NCBI GenBank assembly: GCA_009775225.1
Contig: VSPE01000008.1
Coordinates: 1-64,000 of the forward strand
DNA length: 64,000 bases
Direction of reading: 5' to 3'
Source: Muribaculaceae bacterium
GTDB lineage: Bacteria; Bacteroidota; Bacteroidia; Bacteroidales; Muribaculaceae
The notes under the pieces are model-generated. The model was given only the letters and a program-made list of their open reading frames with translations. It made no database searches and had not been told where the DNA came from. A program made the position numbers and the translations under genes. Positions 53,911 to 62,393 of this stretch are shown here, piece after piece (the stretch's first letter is position 1; every line of letters starts with the position of its first letter).

Positions 53911-53941
53911 TTTGCCAAATGGGAAATTAGCGCTAACTTTG
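53911..53941 (+). promoter_or_regulatory. Promoter of the small lipoprotein gene
   Basis: TTTG at 53911-53914, a 19-base spacer and TAACTTTG at 53934-53941 match the consensus. The leader to the ATG at 53990 is about 43 bases and AT-rich. The divergent hydrolase promoter is 125 bases away. Confidence 0.78.
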
Positions 53942-53989
53942 TGCTGTTTTTGAAGCAAACAATTGTTTTATTACTAAATCAAAACGAAA

Positions 53990-54205
53990 ATGAAAAAGTT
54001 AGTTTTAATGCTTGCTGTTGTATTCAGCATGTCATTCTTCGCTTGCGGTAACAAAGAGCAGGCTACTGAAGCTACCGCAGAAGAAGTTGCAGTTGAAGAA
54101 GCTGCTCCCGTTGCTGAAGAAGTAGCTGTTGCTGTTGACAGCCTCAACGACACCACCGTTGTTGTAGAAACTGCTGAAGTAGCTGAAGCTCCCGTTGCTG
54201 AATAA
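53990..54205 (+). CDS. Small acidic lipoprotein-like protein
   Basis: A 71-residue exported protein. The N-terminus MKKLVLMLAVVFSMSFFACGNK is a type II signal with a lipobox-like FFAC (Cys 19) followed by GNKEQ. The mature part is made almost only of Glu, Ala, Val and Thr in loose repeats (TEATAEEVAVEEAAPVAEEV), with no aromatic residues. Codons are strongly biased to GCT, GTT, GAA and AAC, unlike the GC-rich codons of its neighbours, as expected for very high expression. It has its own strong promoter. Function unknown; it may be an abundant surface or periplasmic coat protein. Confidence 0.75.
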   Translation: MKKLVLMLAVVFSMSFFACGNKEQATEATAEEVAVEEAAPVAEEVAVAVDSLNDTTVVVETAEVAEAPVAE

Positions 54206-54259
54206 TTTCAGCCGGTTCAATGCCCGCTGCTGCGAGCATACTAAACTGAAACAGTATTG

Positions 54260-54290
54260 AAGAGGTCATCGACGAGGTCGACGGCCTCTT
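54260..54290 (+). terminator. Weak terminator after the small lipoprotein
   Basis: AAGAGG (54260-54265) pairs with CCTCTT (54285-54290) around an inner GAC/GTC helix, followed by TCAATTTT. The T-rich tail overlaps the -33 box of ruvA. Confidence 0.5.
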
Positions 54291-54295
54291 TCAAT

Positions 54296-54327
54296 TTTGG
54301 CAGACATTCCACTTATTCGTATTTTTG
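54296..54327 (+). promoter_or_regulatory. ruvA-sprA promoter
   Basis: TTTG at 54296-54299, a 20-base spacer and TATTTTTG at 54320-54327 match the consensus exactly. The predicted leader before the ruvA ATG (54351) is about 18 bases. Confidence 0.78.
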
Positions 54328-54350
54328 CAGAATAAAACTGAATTTTACCG

Positions 54351-54935
54351 ATGATAGAATATGTGAAAGGGCAGCTTGCGGTACTCACACCCGCTTCGGC
54401 GGTGATAGAGACAGCCGGCGGTGTTGCCTATTACCTTAATATAAGTCTGCCCACTTACTCGACCCTTGAGGGGCGCGGGGATGGGCGTCTGTATGTGCAC
54501 GAGTCAATCCGCGACGACGCCTGGGTGCTGTATGGTTTTGCCGAGGAGCGCGAGCGCGAGCTTTTCCGTTCGCTGATAGGAGTGTCGGGAGTAGGTGCGG
54601 CCACTGCGCTAATCATACTGTCGTCGTTGCAAGGTGATGAGCTTGCTGCCGTGATTTCGAGCGGCGACGTAAAGCGCCTTAAAAGTATAAAAGGTATAGG
54701 TGCAAAGACGGCCGAACGCATAATTGTGGACTTGCGCGATAAAATAAAAGGCACGTCGGATACGTTATTTATTCAGACACCCTCGCACAGCGAGGCCTTC
54801 GATGAGGCTTTGGCTGCTCTGCACATGTTGGGCTTCGACAAGAAGCAGAGCGAGAAAGCGCTTACGGCACTATTCAAAGCCGACCCCGCCATAAAGGTCG
54901 AGGTTGCCATCAAGAAGGCTCTGTCGATGATGTAG
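54351..54935 (+). CDS. ruvA: Holliday junction branch migration protein RuvA
   Basis: DNA-binding subunit of the RuvAB complex, which holds four-way junctions while RuvB drives branch migration. The 194-residue protein starts MIEYVKGQLAVLTP (OB fold, residues 1-65). It has two helix-hairpin-helix motifs (SLIGVSGVGAATALIIL about 80-96; LKSIKGIGAKTAERIIVDL about 108-126) and a small C-terminal RuvB-contact domain (about 145-194). Length and order are those of the family. sprA follows 15 bases after its stop. Confidence 0.96.
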   Translation: MIEYVKGQLAVLTPASAVIETAGGVAYYLNISLPTYSTLEGRGDGRLYVHESIRDDAWVLYGFAEERERELFRSLIGVSGVGAATALIILSSLQGDELAAVISSGDVKRLKSIKGIGAKTAERIIVDLRDKIKGTSDTLFIQTPSHSEAFDEALAALHMLGFDKKQSEKALTALFKADPAIKVEVAIKKALSMM

Positions 54936-54950
54936 AGGTGTCGCCTCTGA

Positions 54951-57900
54951 ATGGAAAAAGCGTCATCACGACATATATTACATCTGCTATGTGCGGTTCT
55001 CGTTTTGGGAATTGCTTTTGTCGTGCCCGGCAGTGTGCACGCACAATATTACACGCCGCAGCTCGGCTCTCCGGCTCCGTGGGTCTTCCCTCCGGCGCCT
55101 GTGCCTGGCGACTCAGTGCCGCTGCCTCTTCCTATTCCCACCACGGTGCCCAGGAGTTACGAAGACCTTATGCATAACGAGCTTGCGTACGACCTCGCAA
55201 CGCCGTCGAACATCACCACAGTCGCTGACTACGACCCCGCCTCGGGCTGCTATGTGGTACGCACCAAAGTCGGTGATACCGAAATCGGTACGCCATTCAT
55301 GCTCACGGCCGAGCAGTACAATAACTGGATGTTCCGCCGCTCGATGCAGCAGTACTACCGCGACCGCAATATGGAGCTTATCACCGATAAGGAGAAGCAG
55401 CCTTTCAATATTTTCGACATGAATTTTGCGCTCGGGCCACTCGAAAAGATTTTCGGCCCGGGTGGCGTGTCGCTGCGTACACAAGGCTCGGTACTCGTGT
55501 CGATGGGTGTGAAGAGCAACAAGACCGACAACCCGTCGCTGTCGCTCTCGGCAAGGCGAAAGACTTACTTCGACTTCGACCAGAAGATACAAGCCACTGT
55601 TGCCGCAAGTGTGGGCGACCGCCTGAAATTCAACATGACATACAATACCGACGCTACCTTCGACTTCGACAGCAAGAACCTCAAGCTGGCATACGAAGGC
55701 AAGGAAGACGATATTGTAAAGAGTATAGAAGCCGGTAATGTGTCTATGACCACAGGCTCCTCGCTCATCCGAGGCAGCACGGCCCTCTTCGGTGTGAAGG
55801 CCAAACTACAGTTCGGCAAACTGACTGCCACGGCTCTTGTGTCACAGCAGAACTCAGAATCGAAGAGCGTGAACACCCGTGGTGGCGCGCAGACCACCGA
55901 GTTCTCGGTCAATGCCGACGAATACGACCAGAACCGTCACTACTTCCTTGCGCATTTCTTCCGCGACAACTACGACCGTTTTGCCGCTCGCCTGCCGTAC
56001 GTATCGTCGGGCGTGAAAATCACGCGTATAGAAGTGTGGGTGACAAACAAGACCGGAAAGTTCGACCAGGCCCGAAATTTTGTGGGCTTCATGGACTTGG
56101 GAGAGAGCAGTGTTACCGCATCCGACTATTGGACGAAGAACCCTGCGCTGCCCAATCCGGCCAACGCTTCGAATAATCTGCTCTCCGTAATCAAGACCGA
56201 CTATCCGGCTGCCAGAAACATCAATCAGGTAACGCAGGCCCTTGAGCCGCTGTCGGCCTACGGCATAGAGGGTGGCCGTGACTACGAAAAGGTGGAAAGT
56301 GCCCGCCTGCTGTCGTCGAGCGAGTATACGCTGAACTCCACACTCGGCTATATATCGGTAAAGAGCGCGCTGAACTCCGATGAGGTGCTTGCGGTGGCCT
56401 TCGAATACACCTACAACGGTCAGGTATATCAGGTTGGCGAGTTCTCGGCCGACATTCCCACCACCGACCAGTCGCTGTATCTGAAGATGCTCAAGAGCAC
56501 CACCACATCGCCCTATCTGCCCATGTGGCACCTCATGATGAAGAATGTGTATTCACTTGGCGGCTACCAGATACAGAAATCCAAGTTCAAGCTCAACATC
56601 AAATATCTGTCGGATACTACAGGCACGCAGATAAACTACCTCCCGGTGCCGGGTCTCAACAATCAGTCGCTCCTTCAGGTGATGAATCTCGACCGCATCG
56701 ACTCTAACGAAGAGAGCAATCCCGACGGTTTCTTCGACTTTATCGACGGCTATACTATAATACCGGCCACCGGCAAGATTATATTCCCCGTAGTCGAGCC
56801 GTTCGGCAAGCATCTCGCCGAAAAAATCGGAAACCCGGCTCTGGCGCAGCAGTATGTATATCAGGAACTATACGATTCTACTCTTGTAGTGGCGCGGCAG
56901 TATGCCGATAAAAACAAGTTTATCCTGTCGGGCGAATATCAGGCATCGGCAGGCTCGCAAATCCGACTCAATGCAATGAATGTGCCGCGCGGCTCCGTGA
57001 TAGTCATGGCCGGTGGCGTGCAACTCACCGAAAACTCCGATTATACCGTAGATTATGCTATGGGTATAGTCACAATCACCAATCAGAGCATTATCGACTC
57101 GGGGCAGAATATAAGCGTTACGCTCGAAAACCAGTCGATGTTCTCCACCCAGCGCAAGACTCTCCTTGGCCTCGACTTGCAGTATCAGCTCAACAAGCGT
57201 ATCAATATCGGTGCAACGCTTCTGCACTTCTCCGAGAAGGCACTTATCGAGAAGGTGAATATCGGCGACGAGACGGTAAACAACTCTATGGCCGGCCTCA
57301 ACTTCTCGTACAACGGCGAGTTTATGTGGCTTACCAATCTCCTCAACAAAATCCCTACCGTAAACGCAACCCAGCCCTCGAGCCTCAACTTTACGGCGGA
57401 GTACGCGGCACTGCTTCCGCATCAGCAGAAAGCCGGTTCCAACAAGGGGTCGTCGTATATCGACGACTTCGAGAGTACTCAGACCGGCATCGACCTGCGC
57501 TCGCCGTATTCGTGGTTCCTTGCATCCACTCCTTACGACCCCTCGCCCGACGCACTCTTCCCCGAAGGCGCGCTCTCGAATAACGTGGACTACGGCAAAA
57601 ACCGTGCTCTCATCAACTGGTACTATATCGACCGCCTTTTCACGCAGCGCAATTCATCGATGTGCCCCGGCTATCTGCGCAGCGACCTCAAACAGCAGTC
57701 CAACCCCTATGTGCGCGAGGTCACTTCCGAGGAAATTTTCCCCGGTCGCGAGATAGGTTATGGCGAGTCGGCGTACGTACAGACCCTCAACGTGTCGTAC
57801 TATCCCGACGAACGCGGCCCCTACAACCTCGACAACGTAAATATAGCGGACGACGGCAGCCTTCTGAACCCCGAGAAGCGCTGGGGCGGTATCATGCGCA

Positions 57901-60900
57901 GGCTCGACAACACCAACTTCGAGCAGTCGAACATAGAGTATGTGCAGTTTTGGCTTCTCAACCCATTCCTCGACCCTGATAACCCCAACTATGAGGGTGG
58001 CGACCTGTACCTCAACTTCGGCGAAATATCAGAAGACATCTTAAAGGACGGTCTGAAGAGCTACGAGAACGGTATTCCTTACGACGGTAACGACCAGTTC
58101 CTCGAAGAGACTGTGTGGGGACGTGTGTCGCGGCAAAACTCGCTGACATATTCGTTCGACAACACCAACGGCGCCCGACTTGCACAGGACGTCGGTCTCG
58201 ACGGTCTTCACAACGACCAGGAGTTCGTATTCCCCACATATCAGAAATATATCGAGGGACTAACCCGTCGCCTCTCGCCCGAGACTGTGGAGAAGATGCA
58301 GACCGATTTGTTATCGCCGCTCAACGACCCCGCCGGCGATAACTATCACTTCTATCGCGGCTATGACTACGACGAACAGCGCCTCGGCATCCTCGAGCGC
58401 TATAAGCGTTACAACGGCGTTGAGGGCAACTCACTCTCGCCCGAAGACGCTCCCGACCCCCTGTACCAGTCGGCACGCTCTGTGCCCGATGTCGAGGATA
58501 TCAACCAGGATAACACCCTCAACGAATACGAGCGCTACTTCCAGTATAAGATTTCAATCCGCCCCGAAGACCTTGTGGTGGGCAAGAACTATATCACCGA
58601 CAAACAGACCAAGATAGTGCCCACGCGCGACGACGGCCGCCTCGAGGTGGAGTGGTATCAGTTCAAAATTCCTCTGAGCGACTATGAGAAGGTTGTCGGC
58701 TCGATTTCCGATTTCTCTTCTATCCGCTTCGCCCGAATGTTCCTCACCGGCTTTCGGAAGACCACACACCTGCGCTTCGCAACCTTCGAGCTGGTGCGTG
58801 GCGAGTGGCGTACCTACGACTTCAACCTCAACAGCCGAGGCGATGCTCCCGCGCAAGGCGAGCTTGATGTGTCGGTAGTGAACATCGAGGAAAACGCAAC
58901 CCGCGAGCCTGTCAACTATGTGCTGCCTCCGGGAGTGTCCCGTATCACCGACCCCGGCCAAAGCCAGATTACTCAGCTCAACGAGCAGTCGCTGGCCATG
59001 AAGCTCACCGGCCTCAATGCCGGCGACGCACGCGGCATATACCGCAACACACAGCTCGACCTGCGCAATTACCGGCGCATGCAGATGTGGGTACACGCCG
59101 AAGCGCTTATCGACAATGCCACAAATCTCCGTTCAGGCGAGATGTCGGTTTTTGTGCGCCTCGGTACCGACGTCAAGAACAACTACTATGAATACGAGAT
59201 ACCGCTCGAACTTACACCCCCCGGCGTGTATAACCGCTATCTCAGCTCCGACCAGTATATCGTATGGCCGCGCTCCAACTTCCTCGACTTTAATCTGCAA
59301 TCGCTCGTAGAGCTTAAGAAGCAGCGAAACCGTGCCAAGCGGGCCGAGGAGAGCGGGGTAGGCTACGGCACATTATATACGGGCCGAGACCCCGACAACG
59401 AGCGTAACCGCATGGGCGTAATCGGTAATCCGTCGCTCAGCGATGTGCGTGTAGTCCTTATCGGTGTGCGCAACAATGCTGCGACTCAGAAAGACGCCGT
59501 TGTGTGGGTCAACGAGCTTAAAGTGACCGATTTCGACGAGGCCGGAGGCTGGGCGGCGAAGGCAAATGCCACACTCTCGATGAGCGACATCGCCACAGTG
59601 AACCTCGGTGCGCATATCGAGACCGCAGGATTTGGAGGCGTAGACCAAAGCCTCAACGAGCGCCGGCTCGACGATTACCAGCAGTTCAACGTGGCCGTAC
59701 AGGCCGACCTCGGACGCTTCATCCCCGAAAAGGCCAAGTTGCGCGCCCCTGTTTACTACTCTATGACCAAAGAGAAGACGTCGCCGAAATACAACCCGCT
59801 TGACCAGGACGTGCTGCTCAAAGATGCTCTCGACGAATGTGATACCAAGGCCGAGCGCGACTCAATAAGCTCTTATGCCGTGGAGCGTACTACGATACAG
59901 AACTTCTCGATTTCCGGACTCAAATTCGATATTCAGAGCAAGAATCCCATGCCCTGGGACCCGGCGAATTTTACTTTCAACTTCTCTTTTGCCAAGCAGG
60001 CCAAGAACGACCCGACCACAGAGTATGAGAATACCGATGACTACCGAGGCTCGCTCGCATACTCTTACTCGCCATATATCAAACCGTTCAAGCCTTTTAA
60101 AAATCTAAAAGGCAAAGGAAAGAATGTGAAGTTCCTCAAGGACTGGGAGCTGCAGTGGCTGCCAAACAACATCTCGTTCCTGACCTCGATGAGCCGATAT
60201 TACTATGAACAGCAGACGCGCTCTGAGGCCGATGCCATGTTCCAGCTTCCTGTATCGGTAAGTAAGAATTGGCTGTGGGACAGGCAGCTGCAACTGTCAT
60301 GGAACCTTACAAAGACCTTGCAGTTCTCTTTCAACTCCAACACCTCGGCACGCATCGAGGAAACTGTCGGTGCTGTAAACCGCAAGCTCTTCCCCGACAA
60401 ATACCGCGACTGGAAAGATACTATATGGCAGTCGCTCCGCTCTATGGGTACTCCCTGGAGCTATAATCAGACGTTCACAGGCCAATATAAAGCGCCATTC
60501 AACAAGATTGCCTTCCTTGATTATCTTACGGGCTCGGTAAGTTACAATGCCACTTACCGCTGGGACCGCGGAGCCACAATCGACGGTGTCAAGCTCGGTA
60601 ACTCGATAGCCAACCAGGCTTCGTGGACTGCCGACGGCCGTGTGAACTTCGAGACCTTGTATAATAAGGTGAAGCTGTTCAAAGACGTTAACAAGCGTTT
60701 TGCCAATACGCGTTCTTCCACCACGCAGCGTAAGGCCAAGAAGTTTGAGCGTACATACAAGCTCAAACCCGACACTTCGCTTGTCATCAAGCACAATCTG
60801 CGTACAAAGAAGATAAAAGTGACTGCGACAAAGCCCGACGGTACTCCTTTCGCGCTCAAAACCCGAGAGCTCGACAATAACAGCATTGAGGTGCTGAACC

Positions 60901-62393
60901 GGGGCGAGGATAATATCAAGTTCACTATTGTTGAGGTGCTCAAAGATGAGAAAAGCGTGATGCGCAATATTGGCGAGTACGCCCTGCGCTTTGTGCTCTC
61001 GCCCCGTAGCCTCTCGGTGCGCTACCGCAACACACGCACCACGTCGCTGCCGCTCTTCGGGCCGGATATCGGCAATATATTCGGTCAGAGCCGCAGCTAC
61101 GGCCCCATGTCGCCGGGCCTCGATTTTGCCTTCGGGTTTACCGACGAAAGCTATGTCAACAAGGCCCTGGCACGAGGCTGGCTCATCACCGACGACGATC
61201 AGACTTCGCCGGCGGTATTCTCGCGCGCCAACGAGCTCAATATCGAAGCCGCCTTTGAGATTGCCAAAGGCCTTAAAGTACAGCTTACGTTCAACCGCAC
61301 CGACAACCGTAACTCGCAGGTGCAGTTTATGTATGCCGGTATGCCTACATCGCTCTCAGGCTCATATACAAAGACACACTGCGCCATACTCACTTCGCTG
61401 CGCTCATCCAAGGCCGACGACGGCTACTATTCGCAGGCTTTCGCTGACTTCATTGCCAACATACCCGAGGTGAGGGCACGTGTCGAGGCTCAGTATGCTG
61501 GTGCCGTATATCCGTCGGGAGGCTTCATGGCCGACAATGCGCATGCAGGCTTCCCCTTCGACCCTGCTGTAGGCACGGTATCCGAAACATCGTCCGACGT
61601 CCTCATTCCGGCCTTCATGGCTGCCTATACCAAGCGCTCGGCAAAGAAAGAGAGTCTGAACCCCTTCCCGGCGTTCTCTTCGGTTCTTCCCAACTGGCGC
61701 ATTACCTACGACGGACTCATCAACCTCGGCAATATGCGTCGCTGGTTCAAATCGTTCTCGCTCAGCCATGCCTACCAGTGCACATATTCTGTGGGCTCGT
61801 TCTCCTCGTTCCTCAACTGGCAGGGCATAGGTGCCGGCGACCTCGGCTTTACTCTCGATGAGCTTACGGGCAATCCTGTTCCCTCGTCGCCCTACAATAT
61901 ATCTTCGGTGGCTATCACAGAGCGCTTCGCTCCACTGTTCGGTGTAAACTTCACTCTCAAGAACGAGTTGCAGTTCAGTGCCGAATATCGCGACCAGCGC
62001 ACCGTGACTCTCAACAGCGCCGCAGGACAGGTGGTGGAGGCAAGCTCCAAAGGCATTACAGTGGGTGCAGGATACAAGATTGTAGGCTTCAACAAAATAC
62101 TAAAGCTCAAAGGCTCGCAGACCTCGGTGAGCAACGACCTCACCCTCAACGCCGATTTCTCATTCCAGAACAATCAGGCGCTGATACGTCGCATCGAGAG
62201 CAACTATACACAGCCCACAAGCGGTACCAATACCATCAACATCAACTTTACCGCTTCGTATGTGCTGAGCAAACGCCTCACATTGTCGGCCTACTTCGAC
62301 CACCAGGTAAACTCGCCGATTGTAACCACAAGTGCCTATCCCACCACCAACTCATCGTACGGCATATCGGTGAACCTTGCCCTCTCACGCTAA
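54951..62393 (+). CDS. sprA: SprA/Sov type IX secretion outer-membrane translocon
   Basis: A 2480-residue outer-membrane protein forming the giant beta-barrel through which type IX substrates cross. It starts with a signal peptide (HILHLLCAVLVLGIAFVVPG, about residues 8-27). The chain shows alternating aromatic beta strands throughout and short stretches typical of SprA (SSYIDDFESTQTGIDLRSP, about 830-848; YVQFWLLNPFLD, about 995-1006; LRNYRRMQMWVHAEAL, about 1365-1380). Length is very close to the roughly 2400-2500 residues of Flavobacterium SprA and Porphyromonas Sov. It ends on a beta strand (GISVNLALSR), and the stop overlaps that of the convergent receptor gene. The tail-bearing secreted proteins in this window are probable cargo. 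Confidence 0.96.
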   Translation: MEKASSRHILHLLCAVLVLGIAFVVPGSVHAQYYTPQLGSPAPWVFPPAPVPGDSVPLPLPIPTTVPRSYEDLMHNELAYDLATPSNITTVADYDPASGCYVVRTKVGDTEIGTPFMLTAEQYNNWMFRRSMQQYYRDRNMELITDKEKQPFNIFDMNFALGPLEKIFGPGGVSLRTQGSVLVSMGVKSNKTDNPSLSLSARRKTYFDFDQKIQATVAASVGDRLKFNMTYNTDATFDFDSKNLKLAYEGKEDDIVKSIEAGNVSMTTGSSLIRGSTALFGVKAKLQFGKLTATALVSQQNSESKSVNTRGGAQTTEFSVNADEYDQNRHYFLAHFFRDNYDRFAARLPYVSSGVKITRIEVWVTNKTGKFDQARNFVGFMDLGESSVTASDYWTKNPALPNPANASNNLLSVIKTDYPAARNINQVTQALEPLSAYGIEGGRDYEKVESARLLSSSEYTLNSTLGYISVKSALNSDEVLAVAFEYTYNGQVYQVGEFSADIPTTDQSLYLKMLKSTTTSPYLPMWHLMMKNVYSLGGYQIQKSKFKLNIKYLSDTTGTQINYLPVPGLNNQSLLQVMNLDRIDSNEESNPDGFFDFIDGYTIIPATGKIIFPVVEPFGKHLAEKIGNPALAQQYVYQELYDSTLVVARQYADKNKFILSGEYQASAGSQIRLNAMNVPRGSVIVMAGGVQLTENSDYTVDYAMGIVTITNQSIIDSGQNISVTLENQSMFSTQRKTLLGLDLQYQLNKRINIGATLLHFSEKALIEKVNIGDETVNNSMAGLNFSYNGEFMWLTNLLNKIPTVNATQPSSLNFTAEYAALLPHQQKAGSNKGSSYIDDFESTQTGIDLRSPYSWFLASTPYDPSPDALFPEGALSNNVDYGKNRALINWYYIDRLFTQRNSSMCPGYLRSDLKQQSNPYVREVTSEEIFPGREIGYGESAYVQTLNVSYYPDERGPYNLDNVNIADDGSLLNPEKRWGGIMRRLDNTNFEQSNIEYVQFWLLNPFLDPDNPNYEGGDLYLNFGEISEDILKDGLKSYENGIPYDGNDQFLEETVWGRVSRQNSLTYSFDNTNGARLAQDVGLDGLHNDQEFVFPTYQKYIEGLTRRLSPETVEKMQTDLLSPLNDPAGDNYHFYRGYDYDEQRLGILERYKRYNGVEGNSLSPEDAPDPLYQSARSVPDVEDINQDNTLNEYERYFQYKISIRPEDLVVGKNYITDKQTKIVPTRDDGRLEVEWYQFKIPLSDYEKVVGSISDFSSIRFARMFLTGFRKTTHLRFATFELVRGEWRTYDFNLNSRGDAPAQGELDVSVVNIEENATREPVNYVLPPGVSRITDPGQSQITQLNEQSLAMKLTGLNAGDARGIYRNTQLDLRNYRRMQMWVHAEALIDNATNLRSGEMSVFVRLGTDVKNNYYEYEIPLELTPPGVYNRYLSSDQYIVWPRSNFLDFNLQSLVELKKQRNRAKRAEESGVGYGTLYTGRDPDNERNRMGVIGNPSLSDVRVVLIGVRNNAATQKDAVVWVNELKVTDFDEAGGWAAKANATLSMSDIATVNLGAHIETAGFGGVDQSLNERRLDDYQQFNVAVQADLGRFIPEKAKLRAPVYYSMTKEKTSPKYNPLDQDVLLKDALDECDTKAERDSISSYAVERTTIQNFSISGLKFDIQSKNPMPWDPANFTFNFSFAKQAKNDPTTEYENTDDYRGSLAYSYSPYIKPFKPFKNLKGKGKNVKFLKDWELQWLPNNISFLTSMSRYYYEQQTRSEADAMFQLPVSVSKNWLWDRQLQLSWNLTKTLQFSFNSNTSARIEETVGAVNRKLFPDKYRDWKDTIWQSLRSMGTPWSYNQTFTGQYKAPFNKIAFLDYLTGSVSYNATYRWDRGATIDGVKLGNSIANQASWTADGRVNFETLYNKVKLFKDVNKRFANTRSSTTQRKAKKFERTYKLKPDTSLVIKHNLRTKKIKVTATKPDGTPFALKTRELDNNSIEVLNRGEDNIKFTIVEVLKDEKSVMRNIGEYALRFVLSPRSLSVRYRNTRTTSLPLFGPDIGNIFGQSRSYGPMSPGLDFAFGFTDESYVNKALARGWLITDDDQTSPAVFSRANELNIEAAFEIAKGLKVQLTFNRTDNRNSQVQFMYAGMPTSLSGSYTKTHCAILTSLRSSKADDGYYSQAFADFIANIPEVRARVEAQYAGAVYPSGGFMADNAHAGFPFDPAVGTVSETSSDVLIPAFMAAYTKRSAKKESLNPFPAFSSVLPNWRITYDGLINLGNMRRWFKSFSLSHAYQCTYSVGSFSSFLNWQGIGAGDLGFTLDELTGNPVPSSPYNISSVAITERFAPLFGVNFTLKNELQFSAEYRDQRTVTLNSAAGQVVEASSKGITVGAGYKIVGFNKILKLKGSQTSVSNDLTLNADFSFQNNQALIRRIESNYTQPTSGTNTININFTASYVLSKRLTLSAYFDHQVNSPIVTTSAYPTTNSSYGISVNLALSR

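Noticed and set aside
54951..62393. Many long frames on the opposite strand and in other frames of sprA, up to about 225 residues
   Set aside because: They lie wholly inside the sprA gene, have no recognisable domains or promoters, and are expected in GC-rich coding DNA.
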